Shown here piece after piece: positions 1-6,815 of a stretch of 17,059 bases of DNA (the first letter of the stretch is position 1; every line of letters begins with the position of its first letter). The notes below the pieces were generated by a model. The model did no database searches. It was not told the origin of the DNA and saw nothing but the letters and a program-made list of their open reading frames with translations. Both the position numbers and the translations under genes were made by a program. Source of the stretch: Candidatus Tayloriibacteriota bacterium. Lineage in GTDB: Bacteria; Patescibacteriota; Minisyncoccia; Phycocordibacterales; JARIHA01. The DNA lies in the NCBI GenBank assembly GCA_029288475.1, contig JARIHA010000061.1, positions 1 to 17,059 on the forward strand. Direction: 5' to 3'.

Positions 1-2855
1 ATCTTGTCCTCCACCATGTGGTGCAGTTTAAGGATGTACATGTATCCCACGGCGATCTCCTGATCGAAGGCTTCTCCGGTTCGTCCGTCGAAGAGCTTCA
101 TCTTTCCACTTTCCTGGAATCCTGCCTTCTTGAGCTCTACCTTGATCTCAGCATCTGTTGCTCCCACGAATGGAGGCACGATTGCCTGATAATTCAAAGA
201 GTTTGCAGCAAGTCCCAAGTGCAATTCGAGAATCTGTCCGAGGTTCATACGTGAAGGCACTCCGAGAGGTGTGAGGATCACGTCCACTGGTCGGCCGTCT
301 GCCATATAAGGCATATCTTCTTCCGGAAGGATCTTTGAAATAACTCCCTTGTTTCCGTGTCTTCCTGCGAGCTTGTCTCCTACAGACACCGCTCGAAGCT
401 GAGCGATCTCAATATGGATTCGCTTAATGATTCCTGACTCGAGCTTGTCTCCCTTTTCTCGTGAAAAGACTTTGACATTAATAACTCGCCCTCGCTTTCC
501 TCCTTCAACTCGTTTAGAAGTATCCTTTACGTCTCGAGCCTTTTCTCCGAACAATGATCGAAGCAATCGCTCTTCAGGCGTTAGCTGTGTCTCGCCCTTT
601 GGGGTAATTTTACCGACGAGAATGTCTCCTGCTCGAACTTCCGCACCGACTCGCACTACTCCCTCCTCATCAAGATTCTTGAGTTTTGCTTCGCCGACGT
701 TTGGAATGTCTGGGGTCGTAACCTCGGGACCGAGCTTAGTATCTCGCACGTTTACCACGAACTCTTCGAGGTGGATAGAAGTAAACTTGCTGTCCTTGAC
801 CAATCGTTCAGAAAGAATGATCGCGTCTTCGTAGTTTGATCCAGACCATGACATAAACGCTACGAGCATGTTTTGTCCGAGTGCAATCTGTCCGTTGTCT
901 GAAGAAGAAGTATCAGCAAGTACGTCGCCTCGCTTTACCTTCTGGTTCATTTCGATAATTGGTCGCTGATGGAAAGCGGTGAAACCGTTTGTTCGTGAGA
1001 ACGCAACGAGCTTGTATTCTCTTTCCTTTCCTTTCGCATTCTTAAGTACAATTTTTTGTGAGTCTACATATGAAATGACTCCGTCCTCATCTGCAATGAT
1101 AAGTCGTCCTGTGTCTCGAGCGGCTGTCTCTTCAATACCTGTAGCTACCAATGGTGCTTCTGGAATAAGACAAGGCACTGCCTGCTTCTGCATGTTTGAT
1201 CCCATGAGTGCTCGGTTGGCATCGTCGTGATTCAAGAATGGAATCATCGAAGTAGCAATTGAGAAAGCCTGGTTTGTCGCAACGTCAATAAGGTCAACTT
1301 CGTTCTTTGGCACGAATCCTGGCTTTCCGTTGATTCGAACTTCTACCTGAGGCACGGTAATGTTTCCATCCTTGTCATAAGGAGTGGCTGCATGAGCGAT
1401 CTTGAAGTTTTCTTCTTCGAGAGCGTTGGTGTAAGTGATTTCTTTTGTCACCTTTCCGTTCTTCACCTTTGCATAAGTTGCAAGTCGAAGAATAAGACCG
1501 ATGTTCGGACCTTCTGGGGTGTGAATAGGACAAAGTCTTCCGTAGTGAGATGGATGCACGTCTCGAACTTCGAAACCTGCTCGCTCTCGAGTAAGACCTC
1601 CGGGACCAAGGGCAGAAAGAGTTCTTAAGTGCTCAAGCTCCTGAAGCACGTTTTCCTGTGCCATGAACTGTGAAAGCTGATTAGTCGTAAAAAATTCTTT
1701 CAATCGAGCCTGGAGAGGCTTTGGTGAAATAAACTGAAGAGGCTGAGTGATATCAGGCTCTACCGTAGACATTCGATCCTGAATGTTTCGCTTGATCTGT
1801 GACATACCTACGCGGATCTTCTGCTGGAGAAGTTCTCCCACATATCGTACTCGTCGTGATCCTAAGTGATCGATGTCGTCGGCTACTGCGTTTTGAGTAT
1901 TGTTGAGGCTGATGATGTGATTGATGATTGTTGCCACATCGTCAAGATTGAGCGTTCGTCGCTCCATTTCCTTCTCTTCCTGATTCTTATTGAATCGTCG
2001 GTTAAATCGGATTCGTCCTACCTTTGAAAGGTCATATCGTTCAGGGCTAAAAATAGAACCGATGAATTCCTTTGCATTGTCCACTGTACCGATTTCTCCA
2101 TCGCGAAGTCGCTTATGGATTTCCATGTATGCTTCATCGAGAGATTTTGCATGGTCTTTTGCAAGAGTAGCTGCAATGTGCTCCTTTGCATGAGGAACGT
2201 CTTTGAAAAGTTCCTGAATCTGAGCGTCTGTGACCGCGCCAAGAATACGCAAGAGAGAGGTTGCGCCAAACTTTCGCTTTCGGTCAATACGAATATAAAG
2301 AGAACCATCAGTATCGGTCTCGATTTCAATCCATGCACCTCGTGCAGGAATGATCTTTGCTCCGAAATACTTTCGTCCCTTCAATTCTTGTTCAGTAAAG
2401 AAGATTCCGAATGATCGCGCAAGCTGCGGCACGATAACTCGCTCGATACCGCTCACGATAAAAGTACCGTGATTGGTCATCAGCGGAAAATCAGCCATAA
2501 AAATTTCCTGCTCTTTTGAAGTTCCAAGAGCCTTGTTCTTCAAACGAATCGTTGCCTTGAGCGGCGCTTCGTAAGAAAGCTTGTTATCCTTTGCATAAAA
2601 TTCATCGTACTTCGGCTCGGCAAGCTTGAAGCCAGTAAAGTCGAGTTCGAACTTCTTTCCAGAGTAATCCTTAATTGATGAAAATTCCTGAAAGATTTCA
2701 GTCAATCCTTTCTCTACGAGCCACTTGAAGGAGTTGGTCTGTGACTCCACCAAAGATGGAACTTCGATCAACGGTTCCGTATAGCGGGCAAAAGTCTTCT
2801 TTGGCCACTTCCCCACAGGACCGCGATTTCTTACTTCATTTGTATCTGAAAGCAT
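1..2855 (-). CDS. rpoB: RNA polymerase beta subunit, 3' end outside window
   Basis: This is the beta subunit of RNA polymerase, which with beta' forms the catalytic core. 951 codons and two bases are visible, beginning MLSDTNEVRNRGPVGKW. Recognisable blocks are the early TNHGTFIVSGIERVIVPQL, the rifampicin-region run LSQFMAQENVL...LSALGPGGLTRERAGFEVRD, CPIHTPEGPNIGLI, SWSGSNYEDAIILSERL, and near the window edge GDKLAGRHGNKGVISKILPEEDMPYMADG. The reading stops at HHMVEDK, so only the C-terminal part (roughly a hundred residues in other bacteria) is missing. The ATG at 2853-2855 has no Shine-Dalgarno; a TATAAA lies five bases upstream and a stronger promoter about 270 bases upstream. rplJ/rplL, often found before rpoB, are absent here. 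Identification is certain; start choice is good but rests on homology alone. Confidence 0.98.
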   Translation of the reverse strand, partial: MLSDTNEVRNRGPVGKWPKKTFARYTEPLIEVPSLVESQTNSFKWLVEKGLTEIFQEFSSIKDYSGKKFELDFTGFKLAEPKYDEFYAKDNKLSYEAPLKATIRLKNKALGTSKEQEIFMADFPLMTNHGTFIVSGIERVIVPQLARSFGIFFTEQELKGRKYFGAKIIPARGAWIEIETDTDGSLYIRIDRKRKFGATSLLRILGAVTDAQIQELFKDVPHAKEHIAATLAKDHAKSLDEAYMEIHKRLRDGEIGTVDNAKEFIGSIFSPERYDLSKVGRIRFNRRFNKNQEEKEMERRTLNLDDVATIINHIISLNNTQNAVADDIDHLGSRRVRYVGELLQQKIRVGMSQIKRNIQDRMSTVEPDITQPLQFISPKPLQARLKEFFTTNQLSQFMAQENVLQELEHLRTLSALGPGGLTRERAGFEVRDVHPSHYGRLCPIHTPEGPNIGLILRLATYAKVKNGKVTKEITYTNALEEENFKIAHAATPYDKDGNITVPQVEVRINGKPGFVPKNEVDLIDVATNQAFSIATSMIPFLNHDDANRALMGSNMQKQAVPCLIPEAPLVATGIEETAARDTGRLIIADEDGVISYVDSQKIVLKNAKGKEREYKLVAFSRTNGFTAFHQRPIIEMNQKVKRGDVLADTSSSDNGQIALGQNMLVAFMSWSGSNYEDAIILSERLVKDSKFTSIHLEEFVVNVRDTKLGPEVTTPDIPNVGEAKLKNLDEEGVVRVGAEVRAGDILVGKITPKGETQLTPEERLLRSLFGEKARDVKDTSKRVEGGKRGRVINVKVFSREKGDKLESGIIKRIHIEIAQLRAVSVGDKLAGRHGNKGVISKILPEEDMPYMADGRPVDVILTPLGVPSRMNLGQILELHLGLAANSLNYQAIVPPFVGATDAEIKVELKKAGFQESGKMKLFDGRTGEAFDQEIAVGYMYILKLHHMVEDK

Positions 2856-3119
2856 GGGCTTTTATATGTTATTAATAAAAAATTCTGCTAAAACACGCTC
2901 AAACTGACAAAAAAAGTGAATAGGACTCTCTCTTTCCTGTCCACCCCCTCTCTACCTAAAGACAAAACGCCTAAAAAGGAACAAACGGAAAAGGAACCTC
3001 ATCAATAAGGCTTCTTTCTGTTTTCCAGATTATCGCTGATTTGTATGCAAGATGGGCTTAAATGATTAACCTTTCTTAAAACCCCTCAAAGCTCTTCCGT
3101 AACTCATTCTTGCTTTGTT
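2856..3119 (-). other. Leader and intergenic region upstream of rpoB
   Basis: About 265 nt separate the predicted transcription start near 3119 from the rpoB ATG. No protein homology is evident, apart from a possible 13-codon open frame at its beginning. A modest hairpin can be drawn near 2916-2943 (GGAC paired with GTCC), but there is no convincing intrinsic terminator and no riboswitch that I recognise. The sequence AAGCCCAT occurs twice, around 3054-3060 and at the rpoB start. A long leader before rpoB suggests possible regulation, but this is inference. Confidence 0.4.
3066..3107 (-). other. Possible 13-codon leader ORF upstream of rpoB
   Basis: The frame reads MSYGRALRGFKKG then TAA. 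It starts about 12 nt after the predicted transcription start of the rpoB promoter, which makes it the first ATG on that transcript. It is basic (two Arg, two Lys) and lacks a clear Shine-Dalgarno. A frame this short can easily arise by chance; only its position makes it notable. Confidence 0.2.
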
Positions 3120-3125
3120 AAAAAC

Positions 3126-3154
3126 AGTATAGTATATCAAAACTAGTTTGTCAA
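3126..3154 (-). promoter_or_regulatory. Sigma70-type promoter reading toward rpoB
   Basis: On the minus strand TTGACA (3154-3149) is followed after exactly 17 bases by TATACT (3131-3126). A second, overlapping TATACT at 3136-3131 has a 12-base spacing and is less suitable. The -35 lies inside the last codons of the dehydrogenase gene. The expected start is near 3119, giving a leader of about 265 nt for rpoB. This is the best consensus promoter in the window. Confidence 0.8.
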
Positions 3155-4039
3155 TTCCGTCACATGCTCATCAAGCTTATCCCCATATACCCCCTTTAAT
3201 AGAGCCAGATCTTTATTGCTTTGTAGCAACAAATTGATGTTTTTATCCTCTAAAGCCTTTAGAAGCTCCTCTCCTTTTTCATCACCAACCTCTTCGCTGT
3301 AGAGTTTTTTAAATGTAGAAAAATCCTTGATGAAACAATTTCCTCCTGCTCCTCTGCCAGCCTGATTTCCCGTACCGCTCTTATGCACTGGATTTAAATG
3401 GCTTTTTCCAATACGAGAATCATGGCTCAATGCTTCTGCAATCACTTGCCAATTGCAGCCCATCTTTTCTGCGAGATCATAAAGCATATTCATATATACA
3501 ACTTTAGTGTAGAGAAAACAATTTCCGGCATACTTTACCAACTCCGCATCCCGAGAACTGCAGATGATCGAATAGGTAGCCTTCGGCAAAATCGCCAGCA
3601 CGCGTTCCGCTCTTTTTTTAAATTCTTCATTTTGTACAGGAATGCCAATGATATTTCTTTCAGGATGAGCCGCATCGTATTCGGCAGTCAATTCTCGCAA
3701 GAATTCAGGTGAATGCATGATAAACAAATCGGGATATGCCAACTGAAGTGATTCAACAGTACCGGGTAGAATAGTAGACTTGATAATTACTGTACTTCCT
3801 TTTCCAACACATTTTAATGCATCTCTCACCATACTGTCATCAAAACCTTTTTCCGTGGTAGGAGTCGGCACTGCAATAAAAACAATATCGCATTTTGCAA
3901 TCTCTTCTTTATTATGTAAAAAAGCCGGTTCTTTCGAATACCGGACAATAGCAAATCCCCTCCTTTCAAAATCGAGAGCGTAATTCTTCCCTATGTATCC
4001 TTGCCCAATAAAGCCAATAAGGAGGTCGTCTGTTTTCAT
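3143..4039 (-). CDS. UDP-glucose/GDP-mannose dehydrogenase-like, lacks C-terminal domain
   Basis: The 298-residue protein resembles NAD-dependent nucleotide-sugar 6-dehydrogenases, which oxidise UDP-sugars to uronic acids for surface polysaccharides. The Rossmann GQGYIG motif is at residues 12-17, VFIAVPTP at 53-60, a KSTILPGT block at 87-94, SPEFLRE at 110-116, and AELVKYAGN at 165-173 opens the central helical domain. GGNCFIKD at 232-239 carries the catalytic Cys235. The family is usually about 400-450 residues; here the third, sugar-nucleotide-binding domain is missing and about 60 residues of different sequence follow the cysteine motif. The ATG is 9 bases after the prepilin stop, so the two genes are probably co-transcribed; no Shine-Dalgarno is seen. 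Substrate is unknown; a sugar-acid dehydrogenase acting on another nucleotide sugar is possible. Confidence 0.85.
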   Translation of the reverse strand: MKTDDLLIGFIGQGYIGKNYALDFERRGFAIVRYSKEPAFLHNKEEIAKCDIVFIAVPTPTTEKGFDDSMVRDALKCVGKGSTVIIKSTILPGTVESLQLAYPDLFIMHSPEFLRELTAEYDAAHPERNIIGIPVQNEEFKKRAERVLAILPKATYSIICSSRDAELVKYAGNCFLYTKVVYMNMLYDLAEKMGCNWQVIAEALSHDSRIGKSHLNPVHKSGTGNQAGRGAGGNCFIKDFSTFKKLYSEEVGDEKGEELLKALEDKNINLLLQSNKDLALLKGVYGDKLDEHVTELTN

Positions 4040-4048
4040 GAAGATAGT

Positions 4049-4990
4049 TTATCTTTTTTGGTCGGCATCCGCTAGAGCCAGAGGGTGCTCAGGCAAACCA
4101 GCAAGGTAAAGCTTTTGTACGTCACTGGTAAGAAGCGTTTGAGAAAATAGTGCAGAATCATCAAAAAAACCTCCTGCATAAACCGAACCCGCATCGCCCC
4201 CAATAACAAATCTTCCTCCTCCAGCGGTATTGGTTCCAATTGCAAGCGAAGGATTGTTCATGACCATGGTCCCATTTATGTATAGTGCAATTGCGACATT
4301 ACTATTGGTATTCTTTTTTACTGAAAAAGCAAAGTGTGCCCACTGACCGTTTTTTACATTTACATTAGTAATGGTTGATACGCCGTCAATTTGAGTGTCG
4401 ACTCCAACAATATTATTACCTGCATCAAAAATTGCACGAAGTACAGCGCCGTTATCTCCAATCAGACCGTTAGAGGTATTTGCTATCAAAAGACACGATC
4501 TGGTGGCTGCGTCTGAACAATTAACAGGTTTATACCAAGTACTATAAGTAAAACTAAGTCCTCTTATTGCATTTGCAATATCAGCCGATGCTCCATCAAA
4601 CCATCTGAAAGGATTTGTCGCACCTGAAGGAGTTACCTCAAGATTGTTACCCCTTTTATATAAACTTGTATCAGTTGGGAAAGAGGCCGATGAACCTAAA
4701 CAGATAGGTTTAGAACCAGTACAACTACCACCACTACCATATCCGCTATTATAGATGGTATCAAGATTAGAACCATTCGCCCCATCAAAATCAAAGTAAA
4801 CAACTGCATTCGAGAAAAGAGAAGTATGGACGTTTGCAGAAAAAGTCTCTCCTGCACCGACAGAGGCTTGGTCACGCACTCCAACCACTGAAGCAAGAAC
4901 GATAGAAGATAGAAGTCCTATAATTGAGATAGTAACGAGAAGTTCGACGAGCGTAAATCCTCGTGAATAAAAACCCGAGTTTTTTGACAT
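4049..4990 (-). CDS. Type IV prepilin-like protein with LamG-like domain
   Basis: The 313-residue protein begins with a short positively charged leader, then the prepilin peptidase/N-methylation site RGFTLVELLVTISIIGLL: cleavage is expected after Gly11, Phe12 would be methylated, and Glu16 is the conserved Glu5 of mature pilins. The hydrophobic helix runs to about residue 38. From about residue 70 the sequence fits a concanavalin-A/LamG-like jelly roll: VVYFDFDGANGS, FTYSTWYKP, NGQWAHFAFSVKK, IALYINGTMV, and FFDDSALFSQTLLTSDVQKLY near the end. Cysteine pairs lie in the loops. It is probably a surface pilin or minor pilin with a carbohydrate- or protein-binding head. A TATAGT is centred about 11 bases upstream of the ATG, suggesting a nearly leaderless mRNA. 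The pilin signal is certain, the lectin-like fold probable. Confidence 0.9.
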   Translation of the reverse strand: MSKNSGFYSRGFTLVELLVTISIIGLLSSIVLASVVGVRDQASVGAGETFSANVHTSLFSNAVVYFDFDGANGSNLDTIYNSGYGSGGSCTGSKPICLGSSASFPTDTSLYKRGNNLEVTPSGATNPFRWFDGASADIANAIRGLSFTYSTWYKPVNCSDAATRSCLLIANTSNGLIGDNGAVLRAIFDAGNNIVGVDTQIDGVSTITNVNVKNGQWAHFAFSVKKNTNSNVAIALYINGTMVMNNPSLAIGTNTAGGGRFVIGGDAGSVYAGGFFDDSALFSQTLLTSDVQKLYLAGLPEHPLALADADQKR

Positions 4991-4998
4991 CCTTAAAT

Positions 4999-5004
4999 AC
5001 TATA
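4999..5004 (-). promoter_or_regulatory. -10 element of the prepilin gene
   Basis: TATAGT on the minus strand is separated from the ATG by 8 bases. A start 6-8 bases after the box would fall at or just before the start codon. The -35 region is weak (CTTGAT or CCTTGA at 16-17 bases). Four bases AAGG directly touch the ATG, too close to act as a Shine-Dalgarno. Confidence 0.5.
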
Positions 5005-5038
5005 ACAAATGCCCCTTCTCATCAAGGGATTATTCTTG

Positions 5039-5725
5039 CTATTTCTTCTCTCCCTTTCTCCATTCATCTATCTTTGCATGGTCACCCGAAAGAAGAATCT
5101 TTGGTACTCGATGTTTTTTGCCCTTATGAATAAAGACTTCTGGGCGTGTATAGACATCATGACTTGATGCTCGTGATTCTTCCACTGAGCTAAAGTTGCC
5201 GAGCACGCCTTCGATCTGGCGGGACATCGTATCCATAATGATCATGGCTCCCAACTCGCCTCCAGTTATCACGTAAGGACCGATTGAGATCTCTTCCGCT
5301 TTGAAAATTTTCTTTACGCGCGCGTCGACACCTTCATAGCGACCACAAATAATGATCACGTGATCAAATTTTTCAGTGGTCTGTTTTGCATATTCATTGG
5401 TGAACTGTTTGCCGCCCGGAGAAAGAAAGATGATCTTTACCTTCTTGCCTTTTACTTTAGCAAGCGCCTTCTCGATGGCCTTGACCATCGGTTCAGCCTG
5501 CATCACCATTCCAGGACCACCGCCGTACGGCTTATCATCTACTCTTTTATAAGGCTTGTCTGGCTGTTTGCTTCCATCGGCTTTCCGCTTCGCCACTTTT
5601 ACAAAGTCACGGGGATTATAAAAAGAGATTTTTATGAGCTTGTCTTTTTGGGCACGGGCAATGATTGACTCGTTAATATATGAGCTTAGGGACTCTGGAA
5701 ACAGGGTTATGATATGGAAATTCAT
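5039..5725 (-). CDS. trmD: tRNA (guanine-N1-)-methyltransferase TrmD
   Basis: TrmD methylates N1 of G37 next to the anticodon using S-adenosylmethionine, preventing +1 frameshifts. The 228-residue length is usual for the family. The knotted SPOUT-domain motifs are present: KPYGGGPGMVM at 65-75, LSPGG at 101-105, ICGRYEGVDARV at 126-137, EISIGPYVITGGELGAM at 145-161, GVLGN at 173-177, YTRPEVF at 192-198, and PKILLSGDHAKIDEWR at 208-223. The loop holding the general-base aspartate in the E. coli enzyme is about four residues shorter and reads EES, so that Asp seems replaced by Glu. In many bacteria the gene sits in rpsP-ylqC-rimM-trmD-rplS; here it follows the KH gene after a terminator and is followed by the prepilin gene. 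No Shine-Dalgarno is visible. Confidence 0.97.
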   Translation of the reverse strand: MNFHIITLFPESLSSYINESIIARAQKDKLIKISFYNPRDFVKVAKRKADGSKQPDKPYKRVDDKPYGGGPGMVMQAEPMVKAIEKALAKVKGKKVKIIFLSPGGKQFTNEYAKQTTEKFDHVIIICGRYEGVDARVKKIFKAEEISIGPYVITGGELGAMIIMDTMSRQIEGVLGNFSSVEESRASSHDVYTRPEVFIHKGKKHRVPKILLSGDHAKIDEWRKGEKK

Positions 5726-5737
5726 AAAGGTAGTTCA

Positions 5738-5769
5738 TCTATAATTATACAATTTATCAATTCTGTCAA
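5738..5769 (-). promoter_or_regulatory. Probable trmD promoter
   Basis: On the minus strand a perfect TTGACA (5769-5764) is followed by a perfect TATAAT (5749-5744), but the spacing is only 14 bases; a second box, TATAGA (5743-5738), lies at 20 bases. Neither spacing is ideal, so the exact pair is uncertain. The position between the terminator and the trmD ATG supports a promoter. Distance from the boxes to the ATG is 18 or 12 bases. Confidence 0.5.
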
Positions 5770-5794
5770 ACTGTCGCTATCGCCTCCATCAAAA

Positions 5795-5824
5795 GCAAAA
5801 GCGCCGCGTAAGCGGCGCTTTTGC
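5795..5824 (-). terminator. Terminator between the KH gene and trmD
   Basis: A perfect 13-bp inverted repeat (5795-5807 with 5812-5824) surrounds a 4-base loop. The stem is GC-rich in the middle and ends in A/T tracts on both sides, so it could work in both directions. On the minus strand it lies 25 bases after the KH-gene stop. Confidence 0.85.
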
Positions 5825-5849
5825 ACTGTTGATCCAACCAAGAGTTGGG

Positions 5850-6251
5850 TTAGATCTTCAAATCTTCCATAGCCTCATCTACTGTCTTTGAAGCTCTCTC
5901 TGGTCGAACTCCGCCGTCTGGCTCGTTAATCTTGAGATTAACTCGGGCATTGTTCTTCATGCCAACCACTCGGAGAAGCGTCCTGATTGCCTTTGCTGTG
6001 TTACCCATTCGACCAATGATCTTTCCCATATCAGCGGTATTTACTGCCAAGGTGAGAAGAACTCCCATCTCGTCTACCGTTCGATTGATCTTTACGTCGT
6101 TTGGATTATCAACCAAAGCCTTAACTACATATTCTAAAAATTGTGCGTCCTGTTCCTGCATTGTATTCTGAAACGTTTTTGTAATGACCCAACCCGCGAT
6201 CATGCGCCGCTTGCGCACAAGAGCTGAATCAACAGTATTTCGACCATTCAT
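5850..6251 (-). CDS. khpA: KH-domain RNA-binding protein, KhpA/YlqC type
   Basis: The C-terminal part matches the small KH proteins coded next to rpsP: FLEYVVKALVDNPNDVKI at 38-55, the KH loop IIGRMGN at 79-85 (GxxG at 80-83), and TAKAIRTLLRVVGM following. These proteins bind RNA, in Gram-positives as a KhpA/KhpB pair affecting cell division and sRNAs. The family is usually near 75-80 residues; this frame has 133, with an N-terminal basic stretch of about 30 residues and a C-terminal tail of about 20. An internal ATG (Met31, at 6161) would give the normal N-terminus, but neither start has a well-placed Shine-Dalgarno: AAGGAG lies 13 bases before the first ATG and overlaps the predicted transcription start. 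The promoter position favours the longer form. Confidence 0.88.
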   Translation of the reverse strand: MNGRNTVDSALVRKRRMIAGWVITKTFQNTMQEQDAQFLEYVVKALVDNPNDVKINRTVDEMGVLLTLAVNTADMGKIIGRMGNTAKAIRTLLRVVGMKNNARVNLKINEPDGGVRPERASKTVDEAMEDLKI

Positions 6252-6272
6252 TATTAACTTACTGCTCCTTCT

Positions 6273-6301
6273 ATTTTACTACAGCAAAAAAAGGGGGTCA
6301 A
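6273..6301 (-). promoter_or_regulatory. Promoter of the KH-domain gene
   Basis: TTGACC (6301-6296) and TAAAAT (6278-6273) on the minus strand are 17 bases apart, located between the rpsP terminator and the KH gene. The predicted start near 6266 gives a leader of about 15 nt. Confidence 0.65.
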
Positions 6302-6342
6302 TTTGCCCTGTGACTAACTATGAATACTGAGCCTGGCAAGAA

Positions 6343-6366
6343 AAAAACCCCGAGAGCGGGGTTTTT
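6343..6366 (-). terminator. rpsP terminator
   Basis: Ten paired bases (6343-6352 with 6357-6366) close a 4-base loop. In the direction of rpsP transcription the CCCCG/CGGGG stem is followed by seven Ts. It begins only a few bases after the rpsP stop. Confidence 0.9.
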
Positions 6367-6370
6367 ATCA

Positions 6371-6742
6371 TTATGCCTTTGGAGTTTCCTTTGCCTCGGG
6401 AGCTTTCTCCTCTTTAGGAGCATCAGCTGGCTTTGCGGCATCAGCAGGAGCTTCTTCTTTCTTAGGAGGACTCTTGCGTGGGAGAACGTTGATCTTCTTT
6501 CCCGTAATGATCTTCTTTTCTATTAAAAAGTTGTGAACGGTTGGAGTAGCCTTTGCACCCTGTGAAAGCCAGTACTTCACCTTTTCTACGTCAATATGAT
6601 TGTCGAACTCGTTTCGAAAATCATGGTGTCCAAGCACTTCCAAATACTTTCCGCTCTTTGTTGAGTTTTTTGAGTCGGTTAGGACAAATCGGAATGAAGG
6701 ATTATTCTTTCTTCCCACTCGCTGTAATCGAATTTTTAGCAT
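6371..6742 (-). CDS. rpsP: 30S ribosomal protein bS16
   Basis: bS16 is an assembly protein of the 30S body that binds 16S rRNA. The start MLKIRLQRVGRKNNPSFRFV is typical; YLEVLGHHDFR at 33-43 and VEKVKYWLSQGAKATPTVHNFL at 52-73 complete the core. The usual length is about 80-90 residues; here residues 88-123 form a low-complexity tail of Lys, Glu, Ala and Pro. The gene is divergent from rnr with 73 bases between the two ATGs. It has its own promoter and terminator. The ATG is 7 bases after the -10 box and there is no Shine-Dalgarno. Confidence 0.97.
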   Translation of the reverse strand: MLKIRLQRVGRKNNPSFRFVLTDSKNSTKSGKYLEVLGHHDFRNEFDNHIDVEKVKYWLSQGAKATPTVHNFLIEKKIITGKKINVLPRKSPPKKEEAPADAAKPADAPKEEKAPEAKETPKA

Positions 6743-6749
6743 AAATCAC

Positions 6750-6778
6750 ATACTAACAGAAGCAAGTAAATAGGTCAA
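6750..6778 (-). promoter_or_regulatory. rpsP promoter, probably leaderless
   Basis: On the minus strand TTGACC (6778-6773) and TAGTAT (6755-6750) are 17 bases apart. Only 7 bases lie between the -10 and the ATG, so the expected transcription start coincides with the start codon. Confidence 0.6.
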
Positions 6779-6802
6779 CAAGCAATAATATCAATATTCT
6801 GA

Positions 6803-6808
6803 TATAGT
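6803..6808 (+). promoter_or_regulatory. -10 element of rnr, probably leaderless
   Basis: TATAGT is followed by 7 bases and the ATG of rnr. No good -35 is present at 16-18 bases (AAGCAA at 17). There is no purine-rich Shine-Dalgarno in the 7-base gap. Confidence 0.5.
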
Positions 6809-6815
6809 AAATCCG

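Noticed and set aside
427..834. 135-codon open frame on the plus strand inside rpoB
   Set aside because: It lies opposite conserved RpoB sequence and reads as Ser/Arg/Pro-rich shadow sequence; no homology.
2856..3142. tRNA or known riboswitch in the rpoB leader
   Set aside because: No cloverleaf, no TTCGA-type T-loop, and no conserved riboswitch core that I can recognise.
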